From the NCBI GenBank assembly GCA_038277395.1, contig CM076192.1:12002596-12066595 (forward strand): a DNA stretch of 64,000 nt, in the 5' to 3' direction. The DNA is from Dryocosmus kuriphilus (lineage: Eukaryota; Arthropoda; Insecta; Hymenoptera; Cynipidae). The notes beneath the pieces were generated by a model, which did no database searches, was not told where the DNA came from, and worked only from the letters and a program-made list of their open reading frames with translations. Below, in pieces: positions 11,303 to 21,752 of this stretch (within the stretch, counting starts at the first letter, position 1; each line of letters begins with the position of its first letter). The position numbers and the translations under genes were made by a program.

Positions 11303-12318
11303 CTAGATCTGAATCCGTCTCGTCCGGGAAGTGTCAATAATCGAAAGGTATAATTTCCTGGGAGGAATTTCTACCGTAATATCGTTTTCGGTTGTATTTA
11401 TTGCCATTACATGACATTTCCAATCTGTGTTTCTCACAGCAGCCTCCCCACTGTACAACCCTTTTTGCATCTTGATCCTTGATAGATAACCTTCCTTAAT
11501 TTCTGGGTTGAGGGTATCTATGGCTACCGGTTGCCTAGTTCTTGCCTTGATAAGAAGGATTCTTTTAAAGGGCTTGATTTGTTTCTGTAATAATTTATTT
11601 GCCTCCCGCGACTCCTCATCTATGAAATAAACTGGGGTGACCGGCTCAAAGGCAGTAACGAGAGTGTTATGCCGAAATGACAGTTCTGTCTGTTTCTGTC
11701 TTAAGTATGGCCTCCCCAATATACCATCGGAGGTGATTGGAAAGGAGTCGTGTACTACCTGGAATTCTATTGGAACCGCACGATTATAATGTTCATTGTT
11801 CCTAAGGTAGTTACCGGATGTTTAGTTATTCCATAAATAGTGATAGAGTCCCGTGATTCTACTTCTAATTCTGGGCAAGGGGCCTTCAATTTAATTAAAT
11901 TTACACCAGACACAGGATCAATAAATAGGGTTGTTTCTTTGTGTATAAATTGGGTTGCCGGCTGTTTTATTACAGGAGATTCTTCTAATTGTGTTTTGGT
12001 GTAGAATACTCCCCTGATGTTTGCAGAAACTGCACTGTTGGGCGCCTCTGGAACCTTGGACTCGACTGGGCGTCTCTGGGACGAGTCTTTTCGGAGTTTA
12101 AAGACTTCTTTTTTATGTTCTAGCGCCAGCCCTGGAGAATTAGATCTGGATGATTGCTTGGGTTGACCTTGAGTAGGTGGTGGTTTTTTCTTGGGGGGAC
12201 CCTGATTGGGATGCGAATTCTTGGATGTGCCACCGACGAGTGACGTCACCACTTCCATATGGCCGCTATTCCAGGTAGATTTTAAATAAAAACATTGAAA
12301 GCATATGGAAATCAGCAC
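11303..12318 (-). pseudogene. Ty3/Gypsy gag tail, aspartic protease and linker
   Basis: Two frames (12318-11767 and 11719-11303) read continuously through one disruption. The first begins with a proline/lysine-rich gag-like tail, then a protease-like LFIDPVSGVNLIKLKAP whose catalytic D-T/S-G has become DPVSG. Across the joint the C-terminal protease motif DGILGRPYL is intact. The second frame has an AAVRNTDWKCHVMAINTTEN segment typical of the protease-RT linker. The protease would have matured Gag-Pol. The catalytic change and the frameshift make it inactive. Order on the minus strand (protease, RT, RNase H) is that of Ty3/Gypsy pol. No LTR or primer-binding site was found on the right. Confidence 0.75.
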
Positions 12319-12591
12319 AGATATTACAAATTAATGTTAATTATCAGTCAAATCAATAAGTTTACAAAGTCTACACCTTCATCTAAAAAGTTTATTCAAG
12401 ATTGACAATTTTTACAAGCGAGACCACGCTTCTTTTATGTGGAAAAGAAGGAGATGGCAATTCGCGTGGTGACAATAATTTCAAGTTATTTACTAAAATC
12501 AAATTTAAAACGTACTTTACTTTTTTTTACTTTACGTACTTACTTTTTAATGAATCTCATGATACTGTACTATTTTGTCGTTAATTTTTTA

Positions 12592-13680
12592 TTAACTGGT
12601 ATTTTTGCATGATTGCCAATGCGAAATTTTAAAATCTACCTGGAATAAAATGTTACAAAATCTGCCATCAGATAGCGTATCTCTTATTATAAATGACCTT
12701 TGAAGCTTACAAATTGTGTGCAAAGGAATTTTAAGAATCGATTTTCTTGAACGAAGTTTAGACTGTGCTTGGATGTCTCTGTCTGCAAATTGGAGAAGGT
12801 TAAGAAGATACTCAGGAGCTTTGTTGTGAAAAAGAGTATAAAGCAGATTGCCCATAAAAAATTTGTCTTCTCTTGGCCGCATGAGGCAGACCAGCCTTTT
12901 GTCGGTATAGAGATACGTGTACGTATTTAGGCAGATTGTAAATGAAACGGACACAGGCATTTCACGCACACTCAAGCTTTGCATTCAAATCGTCCGTCAA
13001 GTCGTCATATACTATGCAACCATAGTCAAAGTGGGGCAAAATCAGACTCTTTAACCAAAAATATCTGAGTAGAGGTAGGTAAAGAGTTCTTATTCCTGTA
13101 TAATTGTTGAAGAATTTTGTACGTTTTCTTCGAGATGTTTAACACCTGTTCCTTCCAGGACAGGGTACGGTAATGGAGATATCCCAGATCCTTAATCATT
13201 TCCGAGAATGTAATATTAAAACTATACGAAGGGGCGGAAAAAACGCAAAAGGTTTGAGCGACGTGGAGGAAGTATACCCAACATTTTTTTCCGGGTTAAG
13301 CGTGAGTTCATTCCCCTAGGCCCAAATGATAACATGATCAATATTCTCCTGGACTAGTACCAGTAACCCACTTAGTGAGGAGATTGTTCCCGACAAGTGA
13401 TGTTTAAAATCGTCAGTATATTTGTGGTACTTACAGTGTTTTAGTTCATTCTCAAGGTCAGAAGTGTACATATTAAAGAGGAGCGGGGTCAGAATGGAGC
13501 CCTGAGGAACTCCACCAGTTAGAAATCCCACCACTGCTGTTAGTAACGTTGTGAGACCAATCACTGGAATAAGAATGAAACCATTTAATGAGAGAGGTCA
13601 ATAAATTAAAGGACATAAGCTTATCCAGGAGCAGCTTATGATTAATCATGTCTTAAGGAGACAAGGGGTCATTCTCAAAC
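12592..13680 (-). pseudogene. LINE reverse transcriptase, C-terminal half (Jockey/CR1-like)
   Basis: From right to left the minus strand gives DMINHKLLLDKLMSFNLL, WFHSYSSDWSH, the motif-B box GGVPQGSILTPLLFNMYTSD and motif C as YHKYTDDF (family YADD). After decay comes the C-terminal frame 12984-12592 with FFMGNLLYTLFHNKAPEYL and a run of charged residues typical of the end of Jockey/CR1-type ORF2. RT copies the nicked target's cDNA in situ. The endonuclease half is absent (5' truncation, usual for LINEs) and stops separate the pieces. The clade call is approximate. Confidence 0.75.
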
Positions 13681-14477
13681 TATGTAAGACGTTGGGGGGA
13701 GAGGGTATTATGGAAAGGGGAAAGGGGGATTTGAAAATCTTACGTAAGAAAAGCTTTTACTAAAAAGAAATAATGCATCCAAAGATATTACAAACCCCAT
13801 TAATGAATGAATTATTTTTACTATTTTTTTATTAATTATATATTTATTAATAATGATTAGTTAATTAATTAATTAAGATTTCATACTTTTCGTATGATAT
13901 GAGGTAATATGGACAATAGGGTAATGTGGGAAATGGGGTAATATAAGACATTAGGTAATATTGTCCGTGAAGTATTATGAAACATGTAAGATGGGACATG
14001 AGGTAATATGGGGCATGGGCTCTGGGAAGCCTCATGGGATGCTCTGGAAAGCTCTAGATTCTTGAAATAGCGGCGGCGTCGATCCATGGATACCATGTTA
14101 GATCTATTTCATTGAATTATCCATTATATTTAACAAAACGGGAGGTTTTGGAAGGCCTCATGTGAGACTCTGGGACGCTCAGGGAGGCCTCGCGAGTAGC
14201 TCTAGGACTCGTGGAAGGCGAGGAAGAACTTCCTGCGAGGCCTCCCAGAGCCTCCAACGAGGACTCATAGGAGGCTCTGGGAGGACTCAAGTTTCACATG
14301 CCTTCAAATTAACTATTAAAATCACTTTTAATTTAAATTAATTATAAACTACGTTTTAATGAAAAATATAATAAATTTTTTTCAATTTGTTTTCACGTAA
14401 GTAAAGTAATTTTTGAAAAAAATTTTTCAATTAAATTTAAAAAAATTATATATACACACACACACATATATATATAT
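13681..14477. other. Non-coding: AT-rich DNA and GAGGCCTC/CTCTGGGA-rich simple repeats
   Basis: Between about 13890 and 14300 short purine-biased words recur (GGTAATATG, GGCTCTGGGA, GAGGCCTC) in an irregular minisatellite, some copies reverse-complemented. An ACAC/TATA microsatellite at 14450-14480 abuts the left end of the next transposon. No gene is seen. Confidence 0.45.
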
Positions 14478-14481
14478 GTAT

Positions 14482-15006
14482 ATGGGGCAAAATTTGCCAA
14501 GTGTACCCGCTTAAAAATTTGTTGTCTTCAGTCTTTTTGAAACTCCACTATATTGTAGACCTAGTGGACATCTGTTAATCCTCCAAAGGAGACAGCTCTA
14601 GTACAACTGGTTTTCAACATACAGGGGCTCAAATTTTCCACGTTTTAAACGCGCACCGTTATTCAATCAATCATAACTTCTGCTAAAGTTGATCAATTTA
14701 ACTTTTATATGAGTGTTTTTTAAACGTTTTTTTTTTATGAGCTTTCTGACAAAAATAATGATTTTGTAATAAAAAAAATCTTCATGCTCATTTTCTGATT
14801 TTAAACATATTTTTCAGTTTTTTTCAAAATGCGACCTCTTAAATTTGTTTAAAAATTTTTTAAATAAAAAGCTTCATTCTTTCCCTTCAAAACCAGCCAA
14901 GATAGAAAGTGGGGCGAAGACTTATAAGCGGATCCTTGCGCTCGGCTGCTGCTGCGCCGAGAGCTGCTTATATAGTGTAAGTAAACACTTCGTAGGTGTT
15001 ATTGTG
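14482..15006 (+). repeat. Left terminal inverted repeat of the long-TIR transposon
   Basis: It pairs with 17457-17988 in reverse complement, including GTGTACCCGC near the tip, ATCAATCATAACTTCTGCTA in the middle, GAAAGTGGGGCGAA, and GTGTAAGTAAACACTTCG near the inner end. Differences are point changes and small indels. Confidence 0.85.
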
Positions 15007-15510
15007 TATTGTATCCATTAGTATTATTAGACGTGGTATAATTGTCTTGAATTTTGTCAGCTGTCGAAGTTTTTGGTTCCGGAGTCACATGTTCTTCGTT
15101 TGTTTTGAATATCTCCACTAGAAACAAATGAAGCTTGTACCACGAATTTACGGTTGAAAATTTGCTCAGAATTAACCGGCTGGCTCGAGCTTATGGTGCA
15201 TTGGTTATATTTTTCTTATCTTTTTAACAGTTTCCATCGTGCAGTCTCCGTGACCAGTTAGTTTGGGAATTAAAAAAAGGGAATTAAAAATTTCTGAAAA
15301 ATGAATCACGAGATTTCTGGACGGCCCCATACATAGAAGTGGATCATTCTGTAAATTCGATGTGTTGATAATTTTAAACAGTTCCAATAAAGCAAATTTT
15401 TTTTCCATAAATAATATTTCTTGAAACAATACGATTCCGTTTCAATAAGGATTGAGCTTACTGCCTATCTTAGAATGTCTCCTTTATAGTGGTTAGACAC
15501 GTTTCATTAG

Positions 15511-15870
15511 TTAAGAACAATTTCTGCTACTCTTAAAAAAAAGTATCCCAGTATACAAATCCATGCAAAACTATGTGTAGATTGCAGAAAGGAAATGTCA
15601 GAATATGCATTACTGTCCCCCGTATGTTGTCGCAGTGAGACAAAAATTGAAAATTCTCCCAACAATAATAAAAATGCTTCTTCTACTTTACAAAATGACG
15701 TTATAATGGATGATAAAAATTTAGAGGCTTTTGACAGTTTCACTTTAATACGTGATCCTATAAATGATGAGACGTTCCCTTCTCTTTCAAAATCGACATT
15801 TAAAAGATCACAAAGAGATTGTGCTAATGAAGAGTGCCAAGCAGCAACATTGAGGTTCTTAATCAAATAA
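15511..15870 (+). pseudogene. Transposase N-terminal part (cysteine cluster) of the long-TIR element
   Basis: The frame is open from 15511, directly after a TTTCATTAG acceptor-like sequence, so this may be the start of an internal exon. It reads KLCVDCRKE, then SPVCCRSE, a C-x2-C plus C-C cluster that may bind zinc. The first ATG in frame is 15595. It ends at 15870, overlapping the next frame by 37 bases, so a small indel near 15868 probably separates what was one protein. No known domain name is claimed. It belongs with the following frame because both lie between the same TIRs. Confidence 0.55.
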
Positions 15871-17251
15871 AAGAAAAATTTAAAAATTCTTGTAGCAATT
15901 CTGAAAAAGTATTGCTTTTAACCCTTGCTCCCAAATCTTGGGGCCGAAGACGATTAGCTACAGAATTTGGGGCTTCCGAACGTCAAACTAGAAAAGCCAA
16001 TAAATTGGTAGCTGAAAGTGGAATTTTAACATCGCCTAGCTCAAAAAAAGGTAGAACTTTAGATCCTGAGATTGAAACATTAGTCAGAGCATTCTACCTT
16101 GATGACGAAAATAGTCGTTTGATGCCTGTCATGAAAGATTTCGTTTCCCTTAAACAAAAAGATGGCTCCCGCGAACACGTTCAAGAAAAATTAATTCTGT
16201 GTAACCTTTCGGAACTATATGAAAATTTCAAATCTCAGAACCCAACAGTAGATATTAGCTTCTCAAAATTTTCACAGATTAGATTCCGAAATTGTGTTCT
16301 TGCTGGAGCCAGTGGTACGCATACGGTATGCGTTTGCGTCCATAACGAAAATGTGAACTTTATGCTAGATGCCGTAAGCTTAAAAGAATTCTATTCCGCT
16401 AACATTGATGCTCCTAGTAAAACTCATCATGATGCTATAAAGAAAATTGTGTGTAGTGATCCGATTCCAGAGTGCTACCTGAATGAATGTTCAGCATGTC
16501 CTGGTTCAAGGGCTCTTAAAGACTTCATAACATCAGTTCTCGCTGATCAATTCATTGGCAGAATAGAATTCCAAACTTGGCAACAAACTGACAGGAGTAC
16601 ATTACGTACAGAAATAATGGACGCAGATTATTATACAGAACGTTTTTGCGAACGCTTGTTTAAACTAAAATCTCATTCTTTCATAGCTTCCCAACAATCA
16701 TCTTTCTTGAAGCACTTGAAGAACACATTAAAGGAGAGGGAGAATCTTATTTTGTGTGATTTCACTGAAAACTGTGAGTTTGCAGTCCAGAATTCAGCCA
16801 AGTTATTCCACTTGAATAACGATCAAGCCACTATTTTCACAGTCGTCATTTATTACAAGGAAGTCAACGACCTAAAACATTTAAGTGTTGCTATAATATC
16901 AGACTGTCTGTCGAGTCACAATACTATAACAGTTTACGAATGTCAAAAAATTATAATAAACTGTTTGAGGAAAATCTTTCAGCCAAAGAAAGTAATTTAT
17001 TTCACTGATGGAGCAGCCCAACACTTAAGTATAATTTCATTAATCTGCTCCACCACGAATCGGATTTTGGTATTCCAGCCGAGTGGCACTTTCACGCAAC
17101 GGCCCATTTAAAAGGCCCGTGTGAAGGCATCGGTAGTAATTTAAAAAGACTCGCCGCACGTGCTAGTCTTCAGGCATTATCAAAAGATCCAATTTTAACT
17201 GCTCTTTATCGGTGTACGCGTAATCGAATAAGCACTTTGCTCAATCATTGA
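15834..17251 (+). pseudogene. Transposase of the long-TIR element, DD(E/D)-type, one late frameshift
   Basis: The 425-codon frame (15834-17111) starts with a helix-turn-helix-like segment (RRRLATEFGASERQTRKANK). It has cysteine pairs (CVCVHNENVNFML, NECSACPGSRAL) and two candidate catalytic aspartates, in LILCDFTENCEF (residue about 309) and VIYFTDGAAQ (about 392). Near 17022 the frame shifts. The continuation reads FINLLHHESDFGIPAEWHFH and GPCEGIGSNLKRLAARASLQ, with a candidate third acidic residue at 17123, then a TGA at 17249-17251. The layout fits a DDE transposase about 38 residues between the second and third acids. I recall similar proteins as abundant uncharacterised invertebrate proteins but cannot give a secure family name. 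Confidence 0.7.
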
Positions 17252-17252
17252 T

Positions 17253-17290
17253 GTAAGAGGCGAGGGGACTCATACCAAAAAGCACCCCGA
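17253..17290 (+). promoter_or_regulatory. Post-stop motif shared with the DD41D mariner
   Basis: GTAAGAGGCGAGGGGACTCA followed by TACC, AAAAAGCACCCCGAA begins one base after the transposase stop. The same motif occurs, duplicated, right after the stop of the mariner transposase at 53995-54074. A stem (GTAAGA with TCATAC, one mismatch) and GGGG-CCCC pairing across it could make an H-type pseudoknot. Function unknown. Confidence 0.5.
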
Positions 17291-17456
17291 ATTAATTAAA
17301 TTTGAAACTCATATTCAGCTTTAAATAATTTAAAATAAAGGAAATGAAAAATAACTTTAAACAATAAAAATTTTTTTTAAAGTATATGTAAAAAATTAAA
17401 AAACATGTCTAAAAAATGTACAATAACTATGTTTATATTATAATAATATTAATTGG

Positions 17457-17988
17457 CACAATAAGACCAACGAAGTGCTTACTTACACTGTATAGCGGCT
17501 CGCGGCGCGACAACCGAACGCAAGAATCCGCTTATAATTCCAATAGAAATTTTCGCCCCACTTTCTACCTTGGATGATTTTGAAGGGAAAGAATTAAGCT
17601 TTTTATTTTAAAAACTTTGAAAAAAATTTAAGGGGTCGCATTTTGAAAAAAGCTCAAAAATATGTTTAAAATTGGAAAATGAGCATGAAGATTTTTTTAA
17701 AATTACAAAATCATTATTTTTTTCGGAAAGCTCATAAAAAAAAGTTTAAAAAACGCTAATATAAAAGTTAGATTGAACAACTTTAGCAGAAGTTATGATT
17801 GATTGAATAACGGCGCGCATTTTAAAACGTCGAAAATTTGAGCCCCTGTATGTTGAAAACCAGTCTTACTAGAGCTGTCTCCTTTGGAGGATTAAAAGAC
17901 GTCCACTAGGACTTCAATTTAGTGGAGTTTAAAAAAGATTGAAGACAAAAAATTTTTAGGCGGGTACACTTGGCAAATTTTGCCCCAT
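17457..17988 (-). repeat. Right terminal inverted repeat of the long-TIR transposon
   Basis: This is the reverse complement of 14482-15006 with scattered substitutions. It ends TTGGCAAATTTTGCCCCAT, followed by the GTAT target duplication. Confidence 0.85.
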
Positions 17989-17992
17989 GTAT

Positions 17993-18523
17993 TATATTAG
18001 TTATTTCAATTCAATAAACAAATTCAATTCGATATATTTTTAAAATTTAAATTAAAACTGTTTCAGAATGTTCCTACTTTTAATACAAATTTTTTCAGAA
18101 TTTTTGTACATTTCATTTTTCATTTATTTTTTATTTTAATATTTAATATTTGTAAAAAAGATTTGAAAGTTCAAGTAATTTTAATGATAAGTTATTATTA
18201 TTAACGAGAATTGTAACTATTCAAATTTTAGAGATAATTTCACAAAGATACATACAGGTACATTCATAAAGATAATACAAAAAATACACTTGAATTTTGG
18301 GAAAAAATTTCACCAAAGTAAATTTACTAAAATTCTCTTTAAATTATATATAGTTAAAATTACTGTTGATATTATGATTTATATTATTTTTTTAATCATA
18401 TTAAATTTAAAAATCTTTTATTTCATATTTATTATTATTATTATTATTTCAGATGGGCAGCGTCACTCAAGTCCCATAGCACTGAGGCTAACTAATGTAA
18501 CCTATTGTACTTTGCCCTTAAAA
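17993..18523. other. AT-rich stretch with a (TTA)n tract
   Basis: No coding frame is convincing. A TTATTATTATTATTATT tract at about 18430-18449 lies next to the 3' side of the minus-strand ORF pair that follows, and may be that element's tail. Confidence 0.4.
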
Positions 18524-19221
18524 CTAAGCCTCTCTAAGGAGGCCGGTTTCTTCCATATATGCGTATATCGCCGCATATAGAATATCGACGAAATCATCTG
18601 GTTCGCGGAAGTGATTCCGAAATGCTTCATTCCGAGACTTATTAGCACATCACATTCACATAGTATGTGATGTGCTGTCTCTTCTCGGAAACCTCAAATC
18701 TCGGGATAATGTCGCCAGGTTTTACCCCGGCGATCATCTTGTCGAGAGCCGTTTCTACGGCCATTGCTTGCTCCTGATTAGGAGTACCGCCATCAGATCG
18801 AGACCGTTTTGGGGTCTCAGGTTTAAGAGCCTCCTCGCGCTGCAGCTTAAGCTGCTGGCGTTGGTACCTCCTTCTGGCTGCGGTACTATATTCTCGTTTT
18901 TTGGGGCCTACCACGGTCCCATCGTTGTCAGTGGCTTTGGCTTCGTTAATGTGACTAATTAAAGTGCCATTACCAGCTGTACCACTCGAGGTACTAACAA
19001 CCGCATCAGCCCCTTGTGGAGTTAAAGGTTATTAAAGGTTATTTATCACCTTAGTTGGTCTCCATCTTCTCAAGAGGAGATGAAGTGTTCATGGCGGGTG
19101 TCATTGAAGTCACTCGTTCAGCCCGCTTGTGGGGATAAGGCACTTTTACACTGGGAGGTTGCCCGGTATCCCAGGACACCGTAGGAGTCACCATTCCTTG
19201 GTAATACTCAGCCTTCGACAT
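18524..19221 (-). pseudogene. Unassigned ORF pair, probably retroelement-derived
   Basis: A minus-strand ATG at 19221 opens 56 codons (MSKAEYYQGMVTPTVSWDTG) to a TAA at 19051-19053. In another frame a longer stretch (about 19018-18642) reads HINEAKATDNDGTVVGPKKR, then a basic region and DKMIAGVKPGDIIPRFEVSE. After a further shift it continues FRNHFREPDDFVDILYAAI to a stop at 18524-18526. The pieces look like one protein of about 220 residues broken twice. Low complexity, basic character and the TTA tract at the 3' side suggest the first ORF of a retroposon, but I do not recognise the protein. Confidence 0.4.
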
Positions 19222-19534
19222 GATAGTTCACGCCTTGGCTTAGGGGCTGATACGGGAACCGAGTGCCACTCGATGTTCGCTGCTTAGTCGAATTCACGCT
19301 GATACTTCCACCCTACTAGCCATCAACTCCTACCCGTAAGGGTCGTCCTCGTTGCGGCGTCCGGGTCGTTGTTATCCGCGGGAGTTCTTAGGCCTCCTCC
19401 CCGCGGCCAGTTTCGAACTCTCCTCCTTAGGCAGGAAAATTTAATTCCCCGTTATAAGGAATAGAGGAGTTCACGCGTCCCACAGAGGAGGTATTTCATA
19501 TTTAAAATAGTTTTAATATTGACGAGGGTGAGAG
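19222..19534. other. Non-coding, moderately GC-rich boundary
   Basis: This stretch lies between the minus-strand ORF pair and LINE copy 2. It could be the 5' untranslated part of either. No distinct feature is seen. Confidence 0.3.
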
Positions 19535-20439
19535 ATGCTCGAAGCAGTTAGGGAGAACACAATAGAAATGCTGATTAGAAAACTTAAACGAGGAAACGTG
19601 CAGGGGCTAGCGGAAGTAAAGAAACAGGGTTACGAAACAGAGGGGGTGGTCCTGAAGGTGAAAGAGAAATGGGAGAAGTGGGAAACTTGCTGGAAAGTAG
19701 AGAAAGAGAAAGTTTGGAGAAAATTAGAAAATATGGAGGAGAGACAGAGAAAAAGTGAAGAAGAGAGGAGAAAGGAAATAAGTCAGTTGAAAGAGAGGGT
19801 CCATAACTTAGAATGCAGAGGTGAACGTGAAGAGAATCGTGAAGACCGAGGGAGATGGGACGGGAAAGAAGGATATGTGAATTTGAGAGAGGGTGTGAGA
19901 GAATGAGACATAGATTACGTGGGTTAGAAAGGAAAATGGAGGGGGAGGAAAGAGAAAATAAAAGGAGAAATGTAGTGATTGAAGGAATGTAAGTAGAAAG
20001 CGAGACGGGAAAGGAGGAGGTAGAGAAACTTATGAGAGAAATAGGAGCACAGGTCAGGGTGGATGAAATAAAGGGTGTGAGCAGCAAGACAGGATGAAAA
20101 GCAAGGGTGTACTTTGTCAAAATGGGGAGTAGTGACGTGGAGAAGAGAAATGTAATGACGAAAAAGGTGTTTATGGGAAGAAAAGAAAGAATTGATGAAG
20201 ATATGACATAGATGGAGAGAAAGAAAAGATGGCTAATAGAAGAGAGGGCGTGGGAGGAAAGGCGAGAGAATAGAGTTAGGATTGAGAGAGGCATTTTGTG
20301 GGTGAATGAGACAGTGTGGATATGGGACGAAGAGAGAGATGAGTTAAAAGTAGGAGAATGGTCGCAAGGAAGAAGGGAAACAGAGGGGATTGAGAACAGA
20401 GTGGAAGCGACGGGGTTTGCGAACGAAATAAGAGGGTGA
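19535..20439 (+). pseudogene. LINE ORF1 protein, frameshifted
   Basis: The first frame (19535-19906) is a coiled coil with KWETCWKVEKEKVWRKLENM and RVHNLECRGEREENRED, matching copy 1. After stops the RNA-binding half appears as NVVIEGM, VESETGKEEVEKLMREIGA and KGVSSKTG. It then continues in frame from about 20212 (KKRWLIEERAWEERRENRV, VWIWDEERDELKVGEWSQ, ATGFANEIRG) to 20439. Compared with copy 1 it extends further toward the junction with ORF2. It is disrupted at three or more points. Confidence 0.65.
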
Positions 20440-20693
20440 AGGCGGGGAGAAGAGAAGGAGAAAGTGAAAAAGGGGTTAAAGTAGCGTTTTGGAATGTTTC
20501 AGGGTTAAAAAATAAAGATAGAGGTTTCTGGGATGAGTTAAATAAATGGAAGAAGGAATGGAAGGGGCTTAAAAGAAACTTACCAAAAGGGTACTGTCGG
20601 ACATGTCGGAGGGAAATCCAAATTAAAGAAGAGAGGGGTAACATGGAGCGATCGAGATGGGAGGAGGGTAGATTACAGATGAGAAGAGAATGA
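20436..20693 (+). pseudogene. LINE ORF2 endonuclease start fused across a deletion
   Basis: The frame overlaps the end of ORF1 by four bases (ATGA), a common LINE coupling. Residues about 13-38 read KGVKVAFWNVSGLKNKDRGF, the first strand of an AP-type endonuclease, which nicks the target DNA. Then WKGLKRNLPKGYCRTCRREI shows a jump: the part preceding the LPKGY motif is shortened and what follows is not endonuclease. This is a deletion derivative. Confidence 0.6.
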
Positions 20694-20821
20694 GGGGTAA
20701 AGGAGGTAAATAAAGACTGGCAGCACGTAGAGCAGGACTTGATATTAAAGCAGGAAGATAAAGTTATAATAGATGGTATAGGGTGGTTAAGAGCGAAACA
20801 GAGCCATAATATCTGAAAAAG

Positions 20822-21145
20822 ATGAAAAAGGAGAGCAAGTGGCATAGAGTGATGAGGTTCAGAGTAGGAGAAGGTATGAGGGAGTGCAGATATTGGTTGA
20901 ATGAAGAAAAGAGTGTAGGCAGAGTATGTGTATGCAGAGTGTGTGGGTACGAATTAGAGACATGGGAGCACGTGCTAGAGAGATGCACAGGGGATGAAAC
21001 AGGAGGGGAGAGGAGCGTGAGTGACAGGATAAGATGGATTTTGGTTGAGAATGGACAAGGTGAGAAGGGGATGAAAAAGTTCGAAGAATTAAGAGAAAGG
21101 GCAGGGTGCAGGGACAGGACAAAGCCAAAAGGGGACTCGAATTAA
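20822..21145 (+). pseudogene. LINE ORF2 C-terminus with CCHC zinc knuckle
   Basis: The frame reads WHRVMRFRVGEGMRECRYWL, then CRVCGYELETWEHVLERC, a C-x2-C-x8-H-x4-C knuckle found at the end of many LINE RT proteins, where it is thought to bind nucleic acid. It ends in a short charged tail. There is no RT upstream, so it survives only as a fragment. Confidence 0.65.
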
Positions 21146-21245
21146 AGGAAATTAAAGACATAGAATCGCGACCAAAGAATGAGTTTGGAAAAGGTAAAAG
21201 CGAGAGGAAACGGAAGCCCCTGGAGGCATAAAAGAGCGAATAAAA

Positions 21246-21488
21246 TTAGGCATAGTTCTAAGTCAGTTTTGTATACATTAGTATTATTCTTTTATATGCT
21301 ATCTTTTATTATTTTATGACGACGCGTTTCGCCAGCCTTCCCGATCGCAGATCCAGAAAGTTCTCAAATGGAATAAAATGGATAGTTTGTTCATGCAATT
21401 ATAAAATTTGATTTTTTTGTTTATTTGTAGCACTTTCAGTGCTCTCAAAATTATTCATGAATTTTGAGAAGAGTTACTGAATTTGAAT
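21246..21488. other. Non-coding, nothing recognised
   Basis: Short AT-rich stretch between LINE copy 2 and the protease fragment. Confidence 0.3.
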
Positions 21489-21752
21489 TTACTGTATTCT
21501 GTCGAACAGATCGAGCCCAATAAGAGAGGGTGGATCTATTCTTGGTAGAACGTTAAAATTAGCCCTTACTATTTTTTCATGGAATTTCACTAGCATGAAA
21601 GCCCTAGGGATAAGGACGGGTTCGTTTCTAGGAATCGTGTATGTAAGGATGCTTTTCTTTGCATGCAAATTTTTAATGAAAAAGTAATTCTTGATAAGGA
21701 AATCTCTAGATATGAAATTCTCCCTGGACCTGGGGTCAACGAGGGCAGGCGA
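21489..21752 (-). pseudogene. LTR-retrotransposon aspartic protease fragment
   Basis: An 87-codon minus-strand frame with no start codon, bounded by stops on both sides, reads PALVDPRSRENFISRDFL, then HAKKSILTYTIPRNEPVLIP, VKFHEKIVRANFNVLPRI and PPSLIGLDLFDRIQ. This matches the fold of a retropepsin-like domain: an active-site loop followed by strands and a closing LIGLD. The usual D-T/S-G has become DPRS, so it is inactive. It is separate from the Gypsy remnant at 9.9-12.3 kb, and no RT adjoins it. Confidence 0.6.

Larger units (their letters stand above)
14482..17988 (+). mobile_element. DNA transposon with about 525-bp TIRs and 4-bp target duplication (Sola-like?)
   Basis: The ends ATGGGGCAAAATTTGCCAAG (14482) and its inverse (ending 17988) begin TIRs that stay alignable to about 15006 on the left and 17457 on the right. 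GTAT flanks both ends (14478-14481 and 17989-17992), a 4-bp target-site duplication. Between the TIRs lies a two-part transposase frame on the plus strand. A 4-bp duplication, long TIRs and a DD(E/D) protein with an N-terminal cysteine cluster resemble the Sola superfamily, but that name is inference. The TIRs have diverged modestly, and the transposase has two frameshifts, so the copy is inactive though fairly young. Confidence 0.8.
19500..21245 (+). mobile_element. LINE copy 2, internally deleted
   Basis: This is the same family as copy 1, here on the plus strand, strongly purine-rich. It keeps a broken ORF1, the first 30 or so residues of the AP endonuclease, and the extreme C-terminal zinc knuckle of ORF2. 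The body of the endonuclease and nearly all the RT are missing. Copy 1 shows a comparable loss just after the endonuclease start. Copy 3 at 55.4-58.1 kb retains part of the missing protein. Confidence 0.75.

Noticed and set aside
19584..20845. Long minus-strand ORFs (serine/leucine-rich)
   Set aside because: They are antisense shadows of LINE copy 2.
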